From NCBI GenBank assembly GCA_041677365.1, contig JBAYQC010000030.1:1-13482 (forward strand): 13,482 bases of DNA, written 5' to 3'. Under the pieces are notes generated by a model. It was not told where the DNA came from, ran no database searches, and worked only from the letters and a program-made list of their open reading frames with translations. Shown here one piece after another: positions 6,725 to 12,961 of this stretch (its first letter is position 1; the number at the start of each line of letters is the position of its first letter). The stretch is from UBA2289 sp041677365. Lineage in GTDB: Bacteria; Bacillota_I; Bacilli_A; Izemoplasmatales; Hujiaoplasmataceae. The position numbers and the translations under genes were made by a program.

Positions 6725-8332
6725 ATGGAAGCTAATTTAAGTTTATATCAAGCGGTAAAACAAACAGCTAATAAATTTCCTGATAATAATGCACTTTTAT
6801 TTATGGGAAAATATGTTACTTATACAGAACTGATAGAAAAAATCAATCAGTTAGCAGCGGGAATCAATGAACTTGGAATCAAAAAAAATGATGTAATCAC
6901 TATGGCTTTACCTAATGTGTTTGAAGCTATTTATAGTTTTTACGCAGTTAATAAACTAGGGATAATTGCTCATATGGTACATCCGGTTACTCCAGTAAAA
7001 CAGATGTTAAAGTTTATGGAGACTACCAAATCTAAGATTCTAATAATTTTGGATACCTTTTATGAAAATTATGAACCACTATTAAAAGAAGGGGTAAAAC
7101 TATACTTAGTTACACCTGTTGATAGCTTTGGGTTCGTAAAAAAAATCGGCTACAAGCTTTTAAATCGCAAAAGACTAAAGAATATAAAGCACACAGATAA
7201 TGTATTACCATTTAATGATTTATACCTAGAAAAGATGGTTTCTGAAATCGATAAAGACCCTATGGAAACTGCTACCTACCTTCATAGCGGCGGAACCTCT
7301 GGCGAGCCAAAGACTATTGAATTATCTAGTTTTGCGATTAATTATCTTGCAAATACTACTTCATATATTATGGATAGAGATGATTTCAAGAACAAACACA
7401 TGTTAGCTGTTTTACCGATGTTTCATGGATTTGGCTTATGCATGGGTGTTCATGCTATGCTTAAATTTGGTGGAGTAGACACCTTAATGCCTAAATTTAA
7501 TCCTCAAGAAACTATTAAATTAATTAAGAAAAATCAAGTTAACTATGTAATAGGTGTACCTTCTTTATTTGAAGCTTTACTTAGACAACCAGAAGTTTCT
7601 AACCCCTTAGTATGTAATCTAGAACAAGCATTTGTAGGAGGGGACTATGTCGCTCAAGATTTGAAGAAACGATTTAATCAAGCAATGGATAAGGTTAATT
7701 CCAAAGCTAGATTACTCGAGGGGTATGGATTGACAGAAGTAGTAACAGTGTGTTCGGTAAATACAATAAAACATCAAAAATATAACACAGTTGGAAAACC
7801 TCTACCCGGAATTGATATATCAATTGTGGATGTTGAGACTAAAGAGTTTCTTAAAGAAAACCAAGATGGTATTATCGCAGTTTCAGGTCCGACTATGATG
7901 AATGGCTATTTAAACGATGAACAAGCAACTAAAGAAACAATTATTTTACGAGATAATAAAAAATGGGTTTTGACTGGTGATTATGGAAATATTGATGAAG
8001 AGGGTTATGTTCATTTTAAGCAAAGATTAAAACGAATTATCAAAGTATCTGGTATGCCTGTTCTACCAGCTGAAATTGAAAATTTACTGATGAATCAAGA
8101 ATACATATCTGAAGTAGCTGCTATTGGAGCGCCCGATAAAGATAAAGGATTTGTAGTAAAACTATTTGTCGTTTGGGAATCAAATACCAATCCAGTTAAT
8201 TTTGATGAAATCAAACAACTGATAAAAGAAAATCTTGGTTCATATGCGGTTCCTCGTGAAATTATTATCTTAGACGAATTACCAAAAACAACAATTGGAA
8301 AAACCAATGTAATAGAGTTAGAAAAAATGTAA
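6725..8332 (+). CDS. AMP-forming acyl-CoA synthetase/ligase (ANL superfamily)
   Basis: A 535-residue cytoplasmic enzyme that activates a carboxylic acid with ATP to an acyl-adenylate and transfers it to CoA (or another thiol). The core motifs are present: P-loop HSGGTSGEPK at 187-196, LEGYGLTE at 331-338, the LTGD motif with D419 followed by the hinge region RLKRIIKVSGMPVLP (about 434-448), and the C-terminal catalytic lysine K526 in PKTTIGKTN. The frame is open further upstream to 6572, but GGAGG at 6711-6715 is 9 bases before the ATG at 6725, and the upstream part would overlap the DUF1624 gene, so 6725 is the start. Chain length of the substrate cannot be told from sequence. It follows the membrane acyltransferase-like gene by 14 bases and faces a TetR-type gene across a shared terminator. 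Confidence 0.9.
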   Translation: MEANLSLYQAVKQTANKFPDNNALLFMGKYVTYTELIEKINQLAAGINELGIKKNDVITMALPNVFEAIYSFYAVNKLGIIAHMVHPVTPVKQMLKFMETTKSKILIILDTFYENYEPLLKEGVKLYLVTPVDSFGFVKKIGYKLLNRKRLKNIKHTDNVLPFNDLYLEKMVSEIDKDPMETATYLHSGGTSGEPKTIELSSFAINYLANTTSYIMDRDDFKNKHMLAVLPMFHGFGLCMGVHAMLKFGGVDTLMPKFNPQETIKLIKKNQVNYVIGVPSLFEALLRQPEVSNPLVCNLEQAFVGGDYVAQDLKKRFNQAMDKVNSKARLLEGYGLTEVVTVCSVNTIKHQKYNTVGKPLPGIDISIVDVETKEFLKENQDGIIAVSGPTMMNGYLNDEQATKETIILRDNKKWVLTGDYGNIDEEGYVHFKQRLKRIIKVSGMPVLPAEIENLLMNQEYISEVAAIGAPDKDKGFVVKLFVVWESNTNPVNFDEIKQLIKENLGSYAVPREIIILDELPKTTIGKTNVIELEKM

Positions 8333-8364
8333 AAAAAAGAAGTTGAAATTTTCAACTTCTTTTT
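8331..8364. terminator. Bidirectional rho-independent terminator
   Basis: Arms 8339-8347 and 8351-8359 pair perfectly (GAAGTTGAA) around a 3-base loop, flanked by eight A on the left and five T on the right, so it works in both directions between the synthetase and the convergent TetR-type gene. Confidence 0.88.
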
Positions 8365-8373
8365 AGTAGATAC

Positions 8374-8949
8374 TTAAATAAAAAATCTCTGTGATACATC
8401 GCGGAAGTAAAATACGGTAAGCATTGTCAACATTTCTTGAATTCTTCTAATATTGTTAATATTATCTTTAAATATTGTTATTGCTGTTTGTACATAGCTA
8501 GAAGCTATTACCTTGAGAAAATAACGATCAAATTGTTTAGGGTAAATCGTATTAATTTTATTGATGATTATATTTTCAATCTGAGTTTTTAGTTTAAGAT
8601 AATGAGAACTATTAGAATCTAAAGTAATAATATAGATTTCTCTAGTATAAGGTTTCAAAATACTCATAACATAGGCGATAATCTGATTAGCATCTTCATA
8701 GGTGTTAATCCTAGTTATGTTAAGTTTGATGTCAAAACGACTAATATCATCAATAGCTCTTTCTGCTGGCAAAAGTATCTCTTCATACAATGTTTCTTTA
8801 TTTTTGTAGTAGCGATAAATGTTACCAACAGTTATGTTTGCTCTTTCCGCTATCTGTCTCATATTAGCATCTTGAAAGCCTTTTTCAAAAAATTCAAGAA
8901 TAGCACCTTCCACTATTGCATTTCTAACACTTTCTTTTAGAACTTGCAT
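8374..8949 (-). CDS. TetR-family transcriptional regulator
   Basis: A 191-residue regulator with an N-terminal TetR DNA-binding domain: helix VRNAIVEGAILEFFEKGF, then the helix-turn-helix MRQIAERANITVGNIYRYYKNKETLYEEI (about 29-57). The rest is an all-helical ligand/dimer domain without recognisable specificity. Two in-frame ATGs exist at 8955 and 8949; AGGAGG is only one base from the first but 7 bases from the second, so I start at 8949. It faces the acyl-CoA synthetase operon, and many TetR proteins near such genes respond to acyl-CoA; regulation of that operon or of itself is inferred. A promoter and an imperfect inverted repeat lie upstream. Confidence 0.88.
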   Translation of the reverse strand: MQVLKESVRNAIVEGAILEFFEKGFQDANMRQIAERANITVGNIYRYYKNKETLYEEILLPAERAIDDISRFDIKLNITRINTYEDANQIIAYVMSILKPYTREIYIITLDSNSSHYLKLKTQIENIIINKINTIYPKQFDRYFLKVIASSYVQTAITIFKDNINNIRRIQEMLTMLTVFYFRDVSQRFFI

Positions 8950-8965
8950 GGACATACCTCCTTTA

Positions 8966-8985
8966 CATAAATTTAGCGCTTTATG
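8966..8985. promoter_or_regulatory. Possible TetR operator (imperfect inverted repeat)
   Basis: CATAAA (8966-8971) and TTTATG (8980-8985) are inverted across 8 bases containing AGCGCT. It lies between the -10 box and the SD of the TetR-type gene, a usual place for an autoregulatory operator. Short arms in AT-rich DNA make this weak. Confidence 0.35.
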
Positions 8986-8990
8986 CTTTT

Positions 8991-9018
8991 ATTATATAGA
9001 AATGATATTACAATTCAA
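8991..9018 (-). promoter_or_regulatory. Housekeeping promoter of the TetR-type gene
   Basis: On the minus strand, -35 TTGAAT (9018-9013), 16-base spacer, -10 TATAAT (8996-8991). The start would be near 8984, inside the inverted repeat. Confidence 0.6.
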
Positions 9019-9156
9019 CAGAAACTGAATTTAATTACATAATTTTGTTATAATACAACAATTAAATATTAATTCAAGAACCAATTTAATCATTTTTCAT
9101 TATTGTTTATCGTTTAAAATTATTTTCAATTAATATTGTGAAAAACGCTTAGTTTA

Positions 9157-9185
9157 TTGACATTAAGTTTTCTAAGTTATATAAT
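9157..9185 (+). promoter_or_regulatory. Near-perfect housekeeping promoter
   Basis: Consensus -35 TTGACA (9157-9162), 17-base spacer, consensus -10 TATAAT (9180-9185); start near 9192. SD GAGAGGTG follows just before the ATG at 9209. No operator-like repeat is evident, so expression is probably strong and constitutive. Confidence 0.8.
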
Positions 9186-9208
9186 TTTACTATATTGAGA
9201 GGTGTCCT

Positions 9209-10402
9209 ATGAAAAAAACTTTAAGTTACATATTTTTATCAATTATAATTTTATTAGTAACTATTGTTTCTGTACCGTTTAACAACTTAAATCAATGGGG
9301 TATTAATCTGCCTGTTTTTTTAAGTGTTTATGAGTTATATCTTAAAGGTGGCATTGCTGTTGTGACAATTATATTTGCGATTATCTTTTTGATAGTTGCT
9401 AATAAACAGCAAAAAGCTGATGGAGATGTCAAGCTTTCGACCAGGAATATGGCCGTTTTGCCAGCCTATGTTTACTCTTTAGCAACCATGTCTTCAACTG
9501 TTTTTATTTCATATCACCTTTACAAATGGTTTGAGAATACTCAAACTCAATTGATTGTACTATTAGGTGCTGCTGCAATAGTTTTAGTGATTTTCTTCAT
9601 GGGTTACTTTTTGATATCTGAATTCAAAAAGACCAATAACACCGGAAGAGTTTTTAGAACTATAACCAATATCTTATTAGTAATTGCAACTTCAGGAATA
9701 GCTTACTTTAACCTAAATTATCGTGTAAGTACCTATTATCCGCAAATTCCCACTAAATTCACTCTCTTGTTTGTTCCTTTATTTTTTATTCTCTATTTAG
9801 CATACGTTATTATGTCAAATCGCTATAACAAGCAACAAGCAGAGGAAGCATCTTTAGAGAATGATGTTGTTCAAGCTAAAAAAGATAAAAACATTCAATA
9901 TGACGAAAAATCAATCATTGTTCCTAAACAAGAAAAGATTACTAGTCATAGAGAAGATTTAGATCCGACAAAGATAATTTATGCTGATGTACCTGTTGAT
10001 CCAGAGTTCTCGAGAATGATTTCTAATTCGAATCAAGCAACGTCAATTGAATATTATATTGAAAAGCCGAAATTATTTAAACCTTTAGATCCTACTTTCG
10101 ACGAACTGGTTGATTATGTTAGAGAATTACCTCAAGTAGTTACTAAACTTGATGAGGAGAGAATTACTTTTTATGTTGAAAGAGTTCCATTCTTGGTTTT
10201 GATGAACTATGGAAATTATTATCGTATGGCCTTTAAATACGATTTAGAACAAGGAATTAGATTAATCATTAAATACCCAACTATATCAAAAAACAAAGCC
10301 ACAAAGGATGAACTTTGGTTTAAAGCAAATAATTATGGCGACATTCCTAAAGAAGTTATTTATCAAATAGTTAAAAACTCCCATAGCAACTACATTAATT
10401 AG
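9209..10402 (+). CDS. Six-helix membrane protein with YjbR-like C-terminal domain
   Basis: A 397-residue protein in two parts. Residues 1-202 hold about six hydrophobic helices (near 4-23, 46-65, 82-104, 113-136, 150-168, 182-202). A charged linker (203-285) leads to a soluble domain at about 290-395. Its order of blocks (a starting helix, FYVERVPFLVLMNYGNYYRMAFK, then a helix ending KYPTIS, ELWFKAN, and a closing helix after GDIPKEVIYQIVKNSHSNY) resembles the MmcQ/YjbR double-wing fold (KcdpelaeelR...nKxHWxxV...slPdexixxlidxSY). The family is usually a free small protein of unclear, possibly DNA-binding, function. No enzyme motif is visible and the helices match no transporter I know. It stands alone, with a strong promoter before and terminators after. 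Confidence 0.7.
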   Translation: MKKTLSYIFLSIIILLVTIVSVPFNNLNQWGINLPVFLSVYELYLKGGIAVVTIIFAIIFLIVANKQQKADGDVKLSTRNMAVLPAYVYSLATMSSTVFISYHLYKWFENTQTQLIVLLGAAAIVLVIFFMGYFLISEFKKTNNTGRVFRTITNILLVIATSGIAYFNLNYRVSTYYPQIPTKFTLLFVPLFFILYLAYVIMSNRYNKQQAEEASLENDVVQAKKDKNIQYDEKSIIVPKQEKITSHREDLDPTKIIYADVPVDPEFSRMISNSNQATSIEYYIEKPKLFKPLDPTFDELVDYVRELPQVVTKLDEERITFYVERVPFLVLMNYGNYYRMAFKYDLEQGIRLIIKYPTISKNKATKDELWFKANNYGDIPKEVIYQIVKNSHSNYIN

Positions 10403-10423
10403 CAACTCTATCTGAGTTGCTTT
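10402..10423 (+). terminator. Terminator-like hairpin after the YjbR-domain gene
   Basis: GCAACTC (10402-10408) and GAGTTGC (10414-10420) form a perfect 7-bp stem with a 5-base loop, followed by only three T. The stem begins at the last base of the stop codon. A stronger terminator lies just downstream. Confidence 0.6.
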
Positions 10424-10431
10424 CGTATACT

Positions 10432-10468
10432 AAGACTAGGAGATTTGTCTCTTGGTCTTTTCTTTTTA
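10432..10468 (+). terminator. Strong rho-independent terminator beside the IS left end
   Basis: Arms 10432-10443 and 10448-10459 pair over 12 positions with two G-T wobbles and loop TTTG, then TTTTCTTTTTA. It may belong to the preceding gene or mark the insertion target; its right arm and T-run resemble a second hairpin at 10584-10616. Confidence 0.75.
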
Positions 10469-10479
10469 GAAAATAGATG

Positions 10480-10485
10480 TATAAT
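10480..10485 (+). promoter_or_regulatory. Isolated -10 box at the IS left end
   Basis: TATAAT with no acceptable -35 at 16-18 bases upstream. Transcription would begin near 10492, the first base of the long outer stem of the non-coding RNA. Either a weak promoter in the integrated state or the left half of a circle-junction promoter. Confidence 0.45.
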
Positions 10486-10491
10486 GAGGAT

Positions 10492-10616
10492 GAAGGCGTA
10501 GTTAACCTTTGAACTATGAGTTCGTAAAACGAGTTACACTTCGAGTGTTTATTCCTCGTCTACGCCTTCCCCTAATACACGCGAACCAAGAGAGGAGTTT
10601 CTTGGTTTTTCTTTTT
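10492..10616 (+). ncRNA. Candidate structured RNA of the IS110 element (bridge-RNA-like), 5' module
   Basis: Arms 10492-10501 and 10560-10569 form a perfect 10-bp stem (GAAGGCGTAG/CTACGCCTTC). Inside are a hairpin GAACT-ATG-AGTTC (10511-10523) and a helix ACGAG/CTCGT (10529-10533 with 10555-10559) enclosing ACACT-TCG-AGTGT (10536-10548). A terminator-like hairpin, AACCAAGA/TCTTGGTT (10584-10607), followed by TTTCTTTTT, ends the unit. A -10 box lies 7 bases before the first arm. No coding frame of note covers it. IS110 elements are known to carry a bridge RNA in the non-coding end before the recombinase; this block is my candidate for at least part of it. The exact RNA ends, and whether the RNA instead continues toward the recombinase start, cannot be settled here. 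Confidence 0.5.
10509..10526 (+). repeat. Direct repeat copy 1 in IS110 non-coding region
   Basis: TTGAACTATGAGTTCGTA, matching 17 of 18 bases with 10734-10751. Each copy contains a small GAAC...GTTC hairpin. A third, inverted form (TATGAACTCG) at 10671-10680 can pair with either copy. Confidence 0.8.
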
Positions 10617-10704
10617 GCGAGGCATCGCAATAAGAAAGTCGGAAAAGGATAGCGAAGTTGCTTTTGAGTGTATGAACTCGCCCAAAAAAAGTGTTACCTT
10701 ATCC
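10615..10704 (+). ncRNA. Second structured block of the IS110 non-coding region
   Basis: A perfect hairpin TTGCGA-GGCA-TCGCAA (10615-10630) is followed by a long interrupted helix: GGATA (10647-10651) with TATCC (10700-10704), enclosing GCGA-A-GTT (10652-10659) with AAC-TCGC (10675-10681), leaving large loops at 10660-10674 and 10682-10699. Helices with large internal loops are how bridge RNAs present target- and donor-binding guides, so this could be a guide loop. Together with the preceding block and the stretch to 10824, it accounts for the gene-less space; 10705-10733 and 10752-10805 show no clear structure. Confidence 0.35.
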
Positions 10705-10733
10705 ATTTGGAAAATGAGCCAGTTTAGATCTAG

Positions 10734-10751
10734 TTGAACCATGAGTTCGTA
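10734..10751 (+). repeat. Direct repeat copy 2 in IS110 non-coding region
   Basis: TTGAACCATGAGTTCGTA, 225 bases downstream of copy 1 and differing at one base, which falls inside the small hairpin (GAACT/AGTTC becomes GAACC/AGTTC). Confidence 0.8.
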
Positions 10752-10824
10752 TCAATCACGAAAACAGGACAGTATCCAAACAAGAACCGACCGTTACTCC
10801 AAAAACGAAAGGGGGTGAAAGAGA

Positions 10825-12021
10825 ATGAAACCATGTATCGCAATTGACATATCCAAAGGCAAGAGTTACTACCAGGGATTCATATCATTGAATGAACCAT
10901 ATACAAAAGCGAAACCAATTCATCATGATAAAGTAGGTTATGATGAATTGATGTCTGTAGGCATGACTATGAAAGAGAAATATGGAGATATTGATTACGT
11001 ATTTGAATCAACAGGAATCTATCATAAGGGATTACAAAATCGTTTAGAGATGGAGGAACAAAAATATATTATCTTGAATCCATTGGAAGCAGCGAAAATA
11101 CGTAAAAGCAAACTCCGCTCTACAAAGACTGACAAAAAGGATTGTCAGAGTATCGCACTAGCTTATTATACAAGAGAACATGAGCCACACAACAAAAAAG
11201 ATAAACTTCATGAAACACTCCAAATCATGAATCGGGAATATAAGTTCCTGATCCAGATATTACGCCAAATGAAAGTAAGATTTAGAAACCTATTAGATAT
11301 CGTATATCCAAAATGGGATGAGATTTACAACAATCCATATACCGAAGTTCCAATGGCATTACTGAAGAAATATCCACATCCTGAAGAAATTAAAAACAAG
11401 CGTGAAGAAACGATAGCCAAATATCTAGAGAAATCAACCACTCATCATCACGCGTTTTCATTAAATGAAGCACGAAAAGTGAAATTATACGCTGATAAAA
11501 CAGCTTCAGGATGTCATAGAGATGGATATGAAGTGCAAGTTCTATCTTCACTAGCAAAACGCCTTGAAACACATCAACAAGCAGTAAATCAATGTTTAGA
11601 CAGAATGAAAGGATTAGTGAATGACAATCGTTTTTATGATCAACTTCAATCCATACCAGGTATCGGTTCAATTCTAGCAATCAGATTATTTGCGGAACTA
11701 GGAGATTTAAGTCGTTTCTCACATTCAAGAAAACTCGTTGCTTATGCCGGAATCGATCCGATTGTTTATCAATCAGGACAGAGAACTGGTGAGCATCTAT
11801 CCATTACCAAAAAAGGAAACAAAAACTTACGATGTCTTTTGTATTTAGCGGTTAATGCCAATATTAGAAGCAAGAAACCAAATTCTATAATTGACTTCTA
11901 CAACAAAAAACGGCAGCAAGCCAACCCACTGGCTTATCGTGCCGCCGTCATAGCTTGTGCAAACAAATTACTTAGAATAATCTACGCTATGCACAAGTCA
12001 GGAAATTACTTTAAATACTAA
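10825..12021 (+). CDS. IS110-family transposase (RNA-guided DEDD/serine recombinase), intact
   Basis: A 398-residue, full-length recombinase. The N-terminal RuvC-like domain shows the DEDD set: D8 (AIDISKG), E61 (FESTGIYH), and D103/D106 (TKTDKKDCQSIA). A helical middle (about 120-265) follows. The C-terminal Tnp_20 (IS116/IS110/IS902) domain begins LQSIPGIGSILAIRLFAELGDLSRF (274-298) and carries YQSGQRTGEHLSITKKGNKNLR (315-336) with S317 as the likely catalytic serine by comparison with IS110 relatives. SD GGGGGTG is 7 bases before the ATG. No frameshift or missing residue is seen, so it may be active. The family cuts and joins DNA at a core dinucleotide using the element's bridge RNA; non-coding DNA upstream rather than downstream of the gene suggests the IS110 rather than the IS1111 group. 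Confidence 0.95.
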   Translation: MKPCIAIDISKGKSYYQGFISLNEPYTKAKPIHHDKVGYDELMSVGMTMKEKYGDIDYVFESTGIYHKGLQNRLEMEEQKYIILNPLEAAKIRKSKLRSTKTDKKDCQSIALAYYTREHEPHNKKDKLHETLQIMNREYKFLIQILRQMKVRFRNLLDIVYPKWDEIYNNPYTEVPMALLKKYPHPEEIKNKREETIAKYLEKSTTHHHAFSLNEARKVKLYADKTASGCHRDGYEVQVLSSLAKRLETHQQAVNQCLDRMKGLVNDNRFYDQLQSIPGIGSILAIRLFAELGDLSRFSHSRKLVAYAGIDPIVYQSGQRTGEHLSITKKGNKNLRCLLYLAVNANIRSKKPNSIIDFYNKKRQQANPLAYRAAVIACANKLLRIIYAMHKSGNYFKY

Positions 12022-12045
12022 TCCAATTACATTATAACTCAATTT

Positions 12046-12068
12046 ATCCGATTTGATATCGGATTTTT
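12046..12068 (+). terminator. Terminator of the IS110 transposase gene
   Basis: ATCCGAT (12046-12052) and ATCGGAT (12058-12064) form a perfect 7-bp stem with a 5-base loop, followed by a T-run to 12068, 24 bases after the transposase stop. Confidence 0.78.
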
Positions 12069-12110
12069 GGTTTTGGTTAAATTATTAATAAATTATTAGT
12101 ACAAAAGTCC

Positions 12111-12116
12111 TTGACT
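12111..12116 (+). promoter_or_regulatory. Isolated -35 box near the IS right end
   Basis: TTGACT with no -10 at the proper distance in the integrated sequence, where only T-runs follow. In a circular IS form, joined near 12122 to the left end near 10467, it would stand about 17-18 bases before TATAAT at 10480. Confidence 0.4.
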
Positions 12117-12156
12117 TTATTTATCTAGTTTTTTTTGCTTTTTTTATGTAAAGCAA

Positions 12157-12185
12157 TTGAAGGAAACATTTTTCTATGTTATTAT
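12157..12185 (+). promoter_or_regulatory. Promoter of the Fic-like gene
   Basis: -35 TTGAAG (12157-12162), 17-base spacer, -10 TATTAT (12180-12185) preceded by TGT (extended -10). The SD AGAGGTGA follows and the ATG is at 12207. It lies outside the likely IS end, so the insertion has not removed it. Confidence 0.55.
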
Positions 12186-12206
12186 TTAAACAAGAGGTGA
12201 TTAAAT

Positions 12207-12932
12207 ATGAAATTAGAAGAGGTTGAAGCGCTTAAAGAGCAATTAATCAACAAGAAAAAAACGCTTTCAAAAGAAGAACTTGCAAACCTGTGTGATGAAT
12301 TTGATAAACGCTTTATCTATGAATCCACAAGTTTTGATAATGACGACTTTACCTATGAAGATGTTTGTTTCTTGTTGGAAGATCATTCAAGAGAATTTCC
12401 TGACAAAAAAGCTAATCGTAGACAAGCTATAATTAATAATTATCACGCGATTAATCAGGTGCATCGTTTAGTTCAGAAAAAACAAGAACTTAGCGAAACA
12501 ATCGTTAAAGACCTTCATCAAATGTTAGTTGAAGGAATTATCACCGGTGGAGTATATCGAACTCGAGATTTATTTATTCTCGGAGCTAAACACGTCCCCC
12601 CAACATATTTAAAGATTTTTAAGAAGATGGATCAATATTTTAGCGATTTAGAGAATCCAGATTTAAAAGGTTTAAAAAAGGCAGCTTTCGCTCATTTGCA
12701 ATTACTGAAAATATATCCATTTATGGATGCTAATGGAAGATTAGCAAGATTGTTATTGAATTACCAACTTGAGCTTGAGGGCTACTTGCCTGTTTCGATA
12801 ACGAAGGAACAAAGAGATGATTATTTCCATAACATTGATGAATATAAAATAAACAAAAGAATAGAACCCTTTGTGGAGTTCCTCGCAGAGTTAGAGGCAA
12901 AAAGAATAGAAGAATTCTTAAAGAGAGATTAA
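12207..12932 (+). CDS. Fic-domain protein with catalytic His replaced by Tyr
   Basis: A 241-residue soluble protein with full Fic layout. The flap is GGVYRTRDLFILGAKHVPP (114-132). The active-site loop reads IYPFMDANGRLARLLLN (169-185), where the family has HPFxxGNGRxxR: the Asn-Gly-Arg anion loop and second Arg (R181) remain, but the essential His is Tyr170 (codon TAT at 12714-12716). The N-terminal inhibitory helix, usually S/T-xxx-E-G/N, appears as S40TSFD44N45, so its Glu is Asp. Fic enzymes move AMP, UMP or phosphocholine onto target side chains, using the His as base. Loss of His predicts a weak, altered or absent transferase activity; a binding or regulatory role is possible. No antitoxin gene adjoins it. 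A promoter lies upstream and lplA-like ligase follows. Confidence 0.88.
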   Translation: MKLEEVEALKEQLINKKKTLSKEELANLCDEFDKRFIYESTSFDNDDFTYEDVCFLLEDHSREFPDKKANRRQAIINNYHAINQVHRLVQKKQELSETIVKDLHQMLVEGIITGGVYRTRDLFILGAKHVPPTYLKIFKKMDQYFSDLENPDLKGLKKAAFAHLQLLKIYPFMDANGRLARLLLNYQLELEGYLPVSITKEQRDDYFHNIDEYKINKRIEPFVEFLAELEAKRIEEFLKRD

Positions 12933-12944
12933 TTCTCTCTTTTT
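12920..12944 (+). terminator. Hairpin after the Fic-like gene
   Basis: AAAGAGAGA (12920-12928) and TCTCTCTTT (12934-12942) form a 9-bp stem around loop TTAAT, which holds the stop codon; only a short T-run follows. With no promoter visible before the ligase gene 18 bases later, some read-through is likely. Confidence 0.55.
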
Positions 12945-12961
12945 AATGAATGGAGAAAACT

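Larger units (their letters stand above)
10465..12124 (+). mobile_element. IS110-family insertion element (ends approximate)
   Basis: An intact IS110-type recombinase with about 330 bases of structured non-coding DNA before it and about 100 after. IS110 elements lack long terminal inverted repeats and move through a circular form guided by an element-encoded bridge RNA, so ends cannot be read from repeats. I bracket it by the terminator ending at 10468 and the Fic-gene promoter at 12157. Support for ends near the given coordinates: an isolated -10 box (10480) near the left and an isolated -35 box (12111) near the right, which would join into a promoter of usual spacing in a circle. Local base composition is less AT-rich than the flanks, in line with transfer. 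Confidence 0.7.

Noticed and set aside
8095..8355. Minus-strand open frame at the 3' end of the acyl-CoA synthetase gene
   Set aside because: Its start side lies in the terminator and it overlaps conserved ligase motifs on the other strand.
8950..8955. First ATG of the TetR-type gene
   Set aside because: AGGAGG is only one base away; the second ATG at 8949 has a 7-base gap.
9041..9060. A second forward promoter or palindrome around TGTTATAAT (9046-9054)
   Set aside because: It is over 150 bases before the next gene, has no clear -35, and no RNA structure or frame follows; AT-rich chance is likely.
10495..10567. tRNA-like fold (7-bp GGCGTAG/CTACGCC stem enclosing 73 bases, with a TTCGA-containing hairpin)
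   Set aside because: The TTCGA hairpin is not next to the 3' acceptor strand, has a 3-base loop, and no anticodon arm forms; it fits the IS RNA better.
11390..11680. Minus-strand open frame inside the IS110 transposase gene
   Set aside because: Fully antisense to a conserved recombinase; no SD or homology.
12082..12100. AT-rich tandem (AAATTATTA repeated) considered as an origin or attachment repeat
   Set aside because: Only two short A/T units next to the IS end; too simple to support a function.
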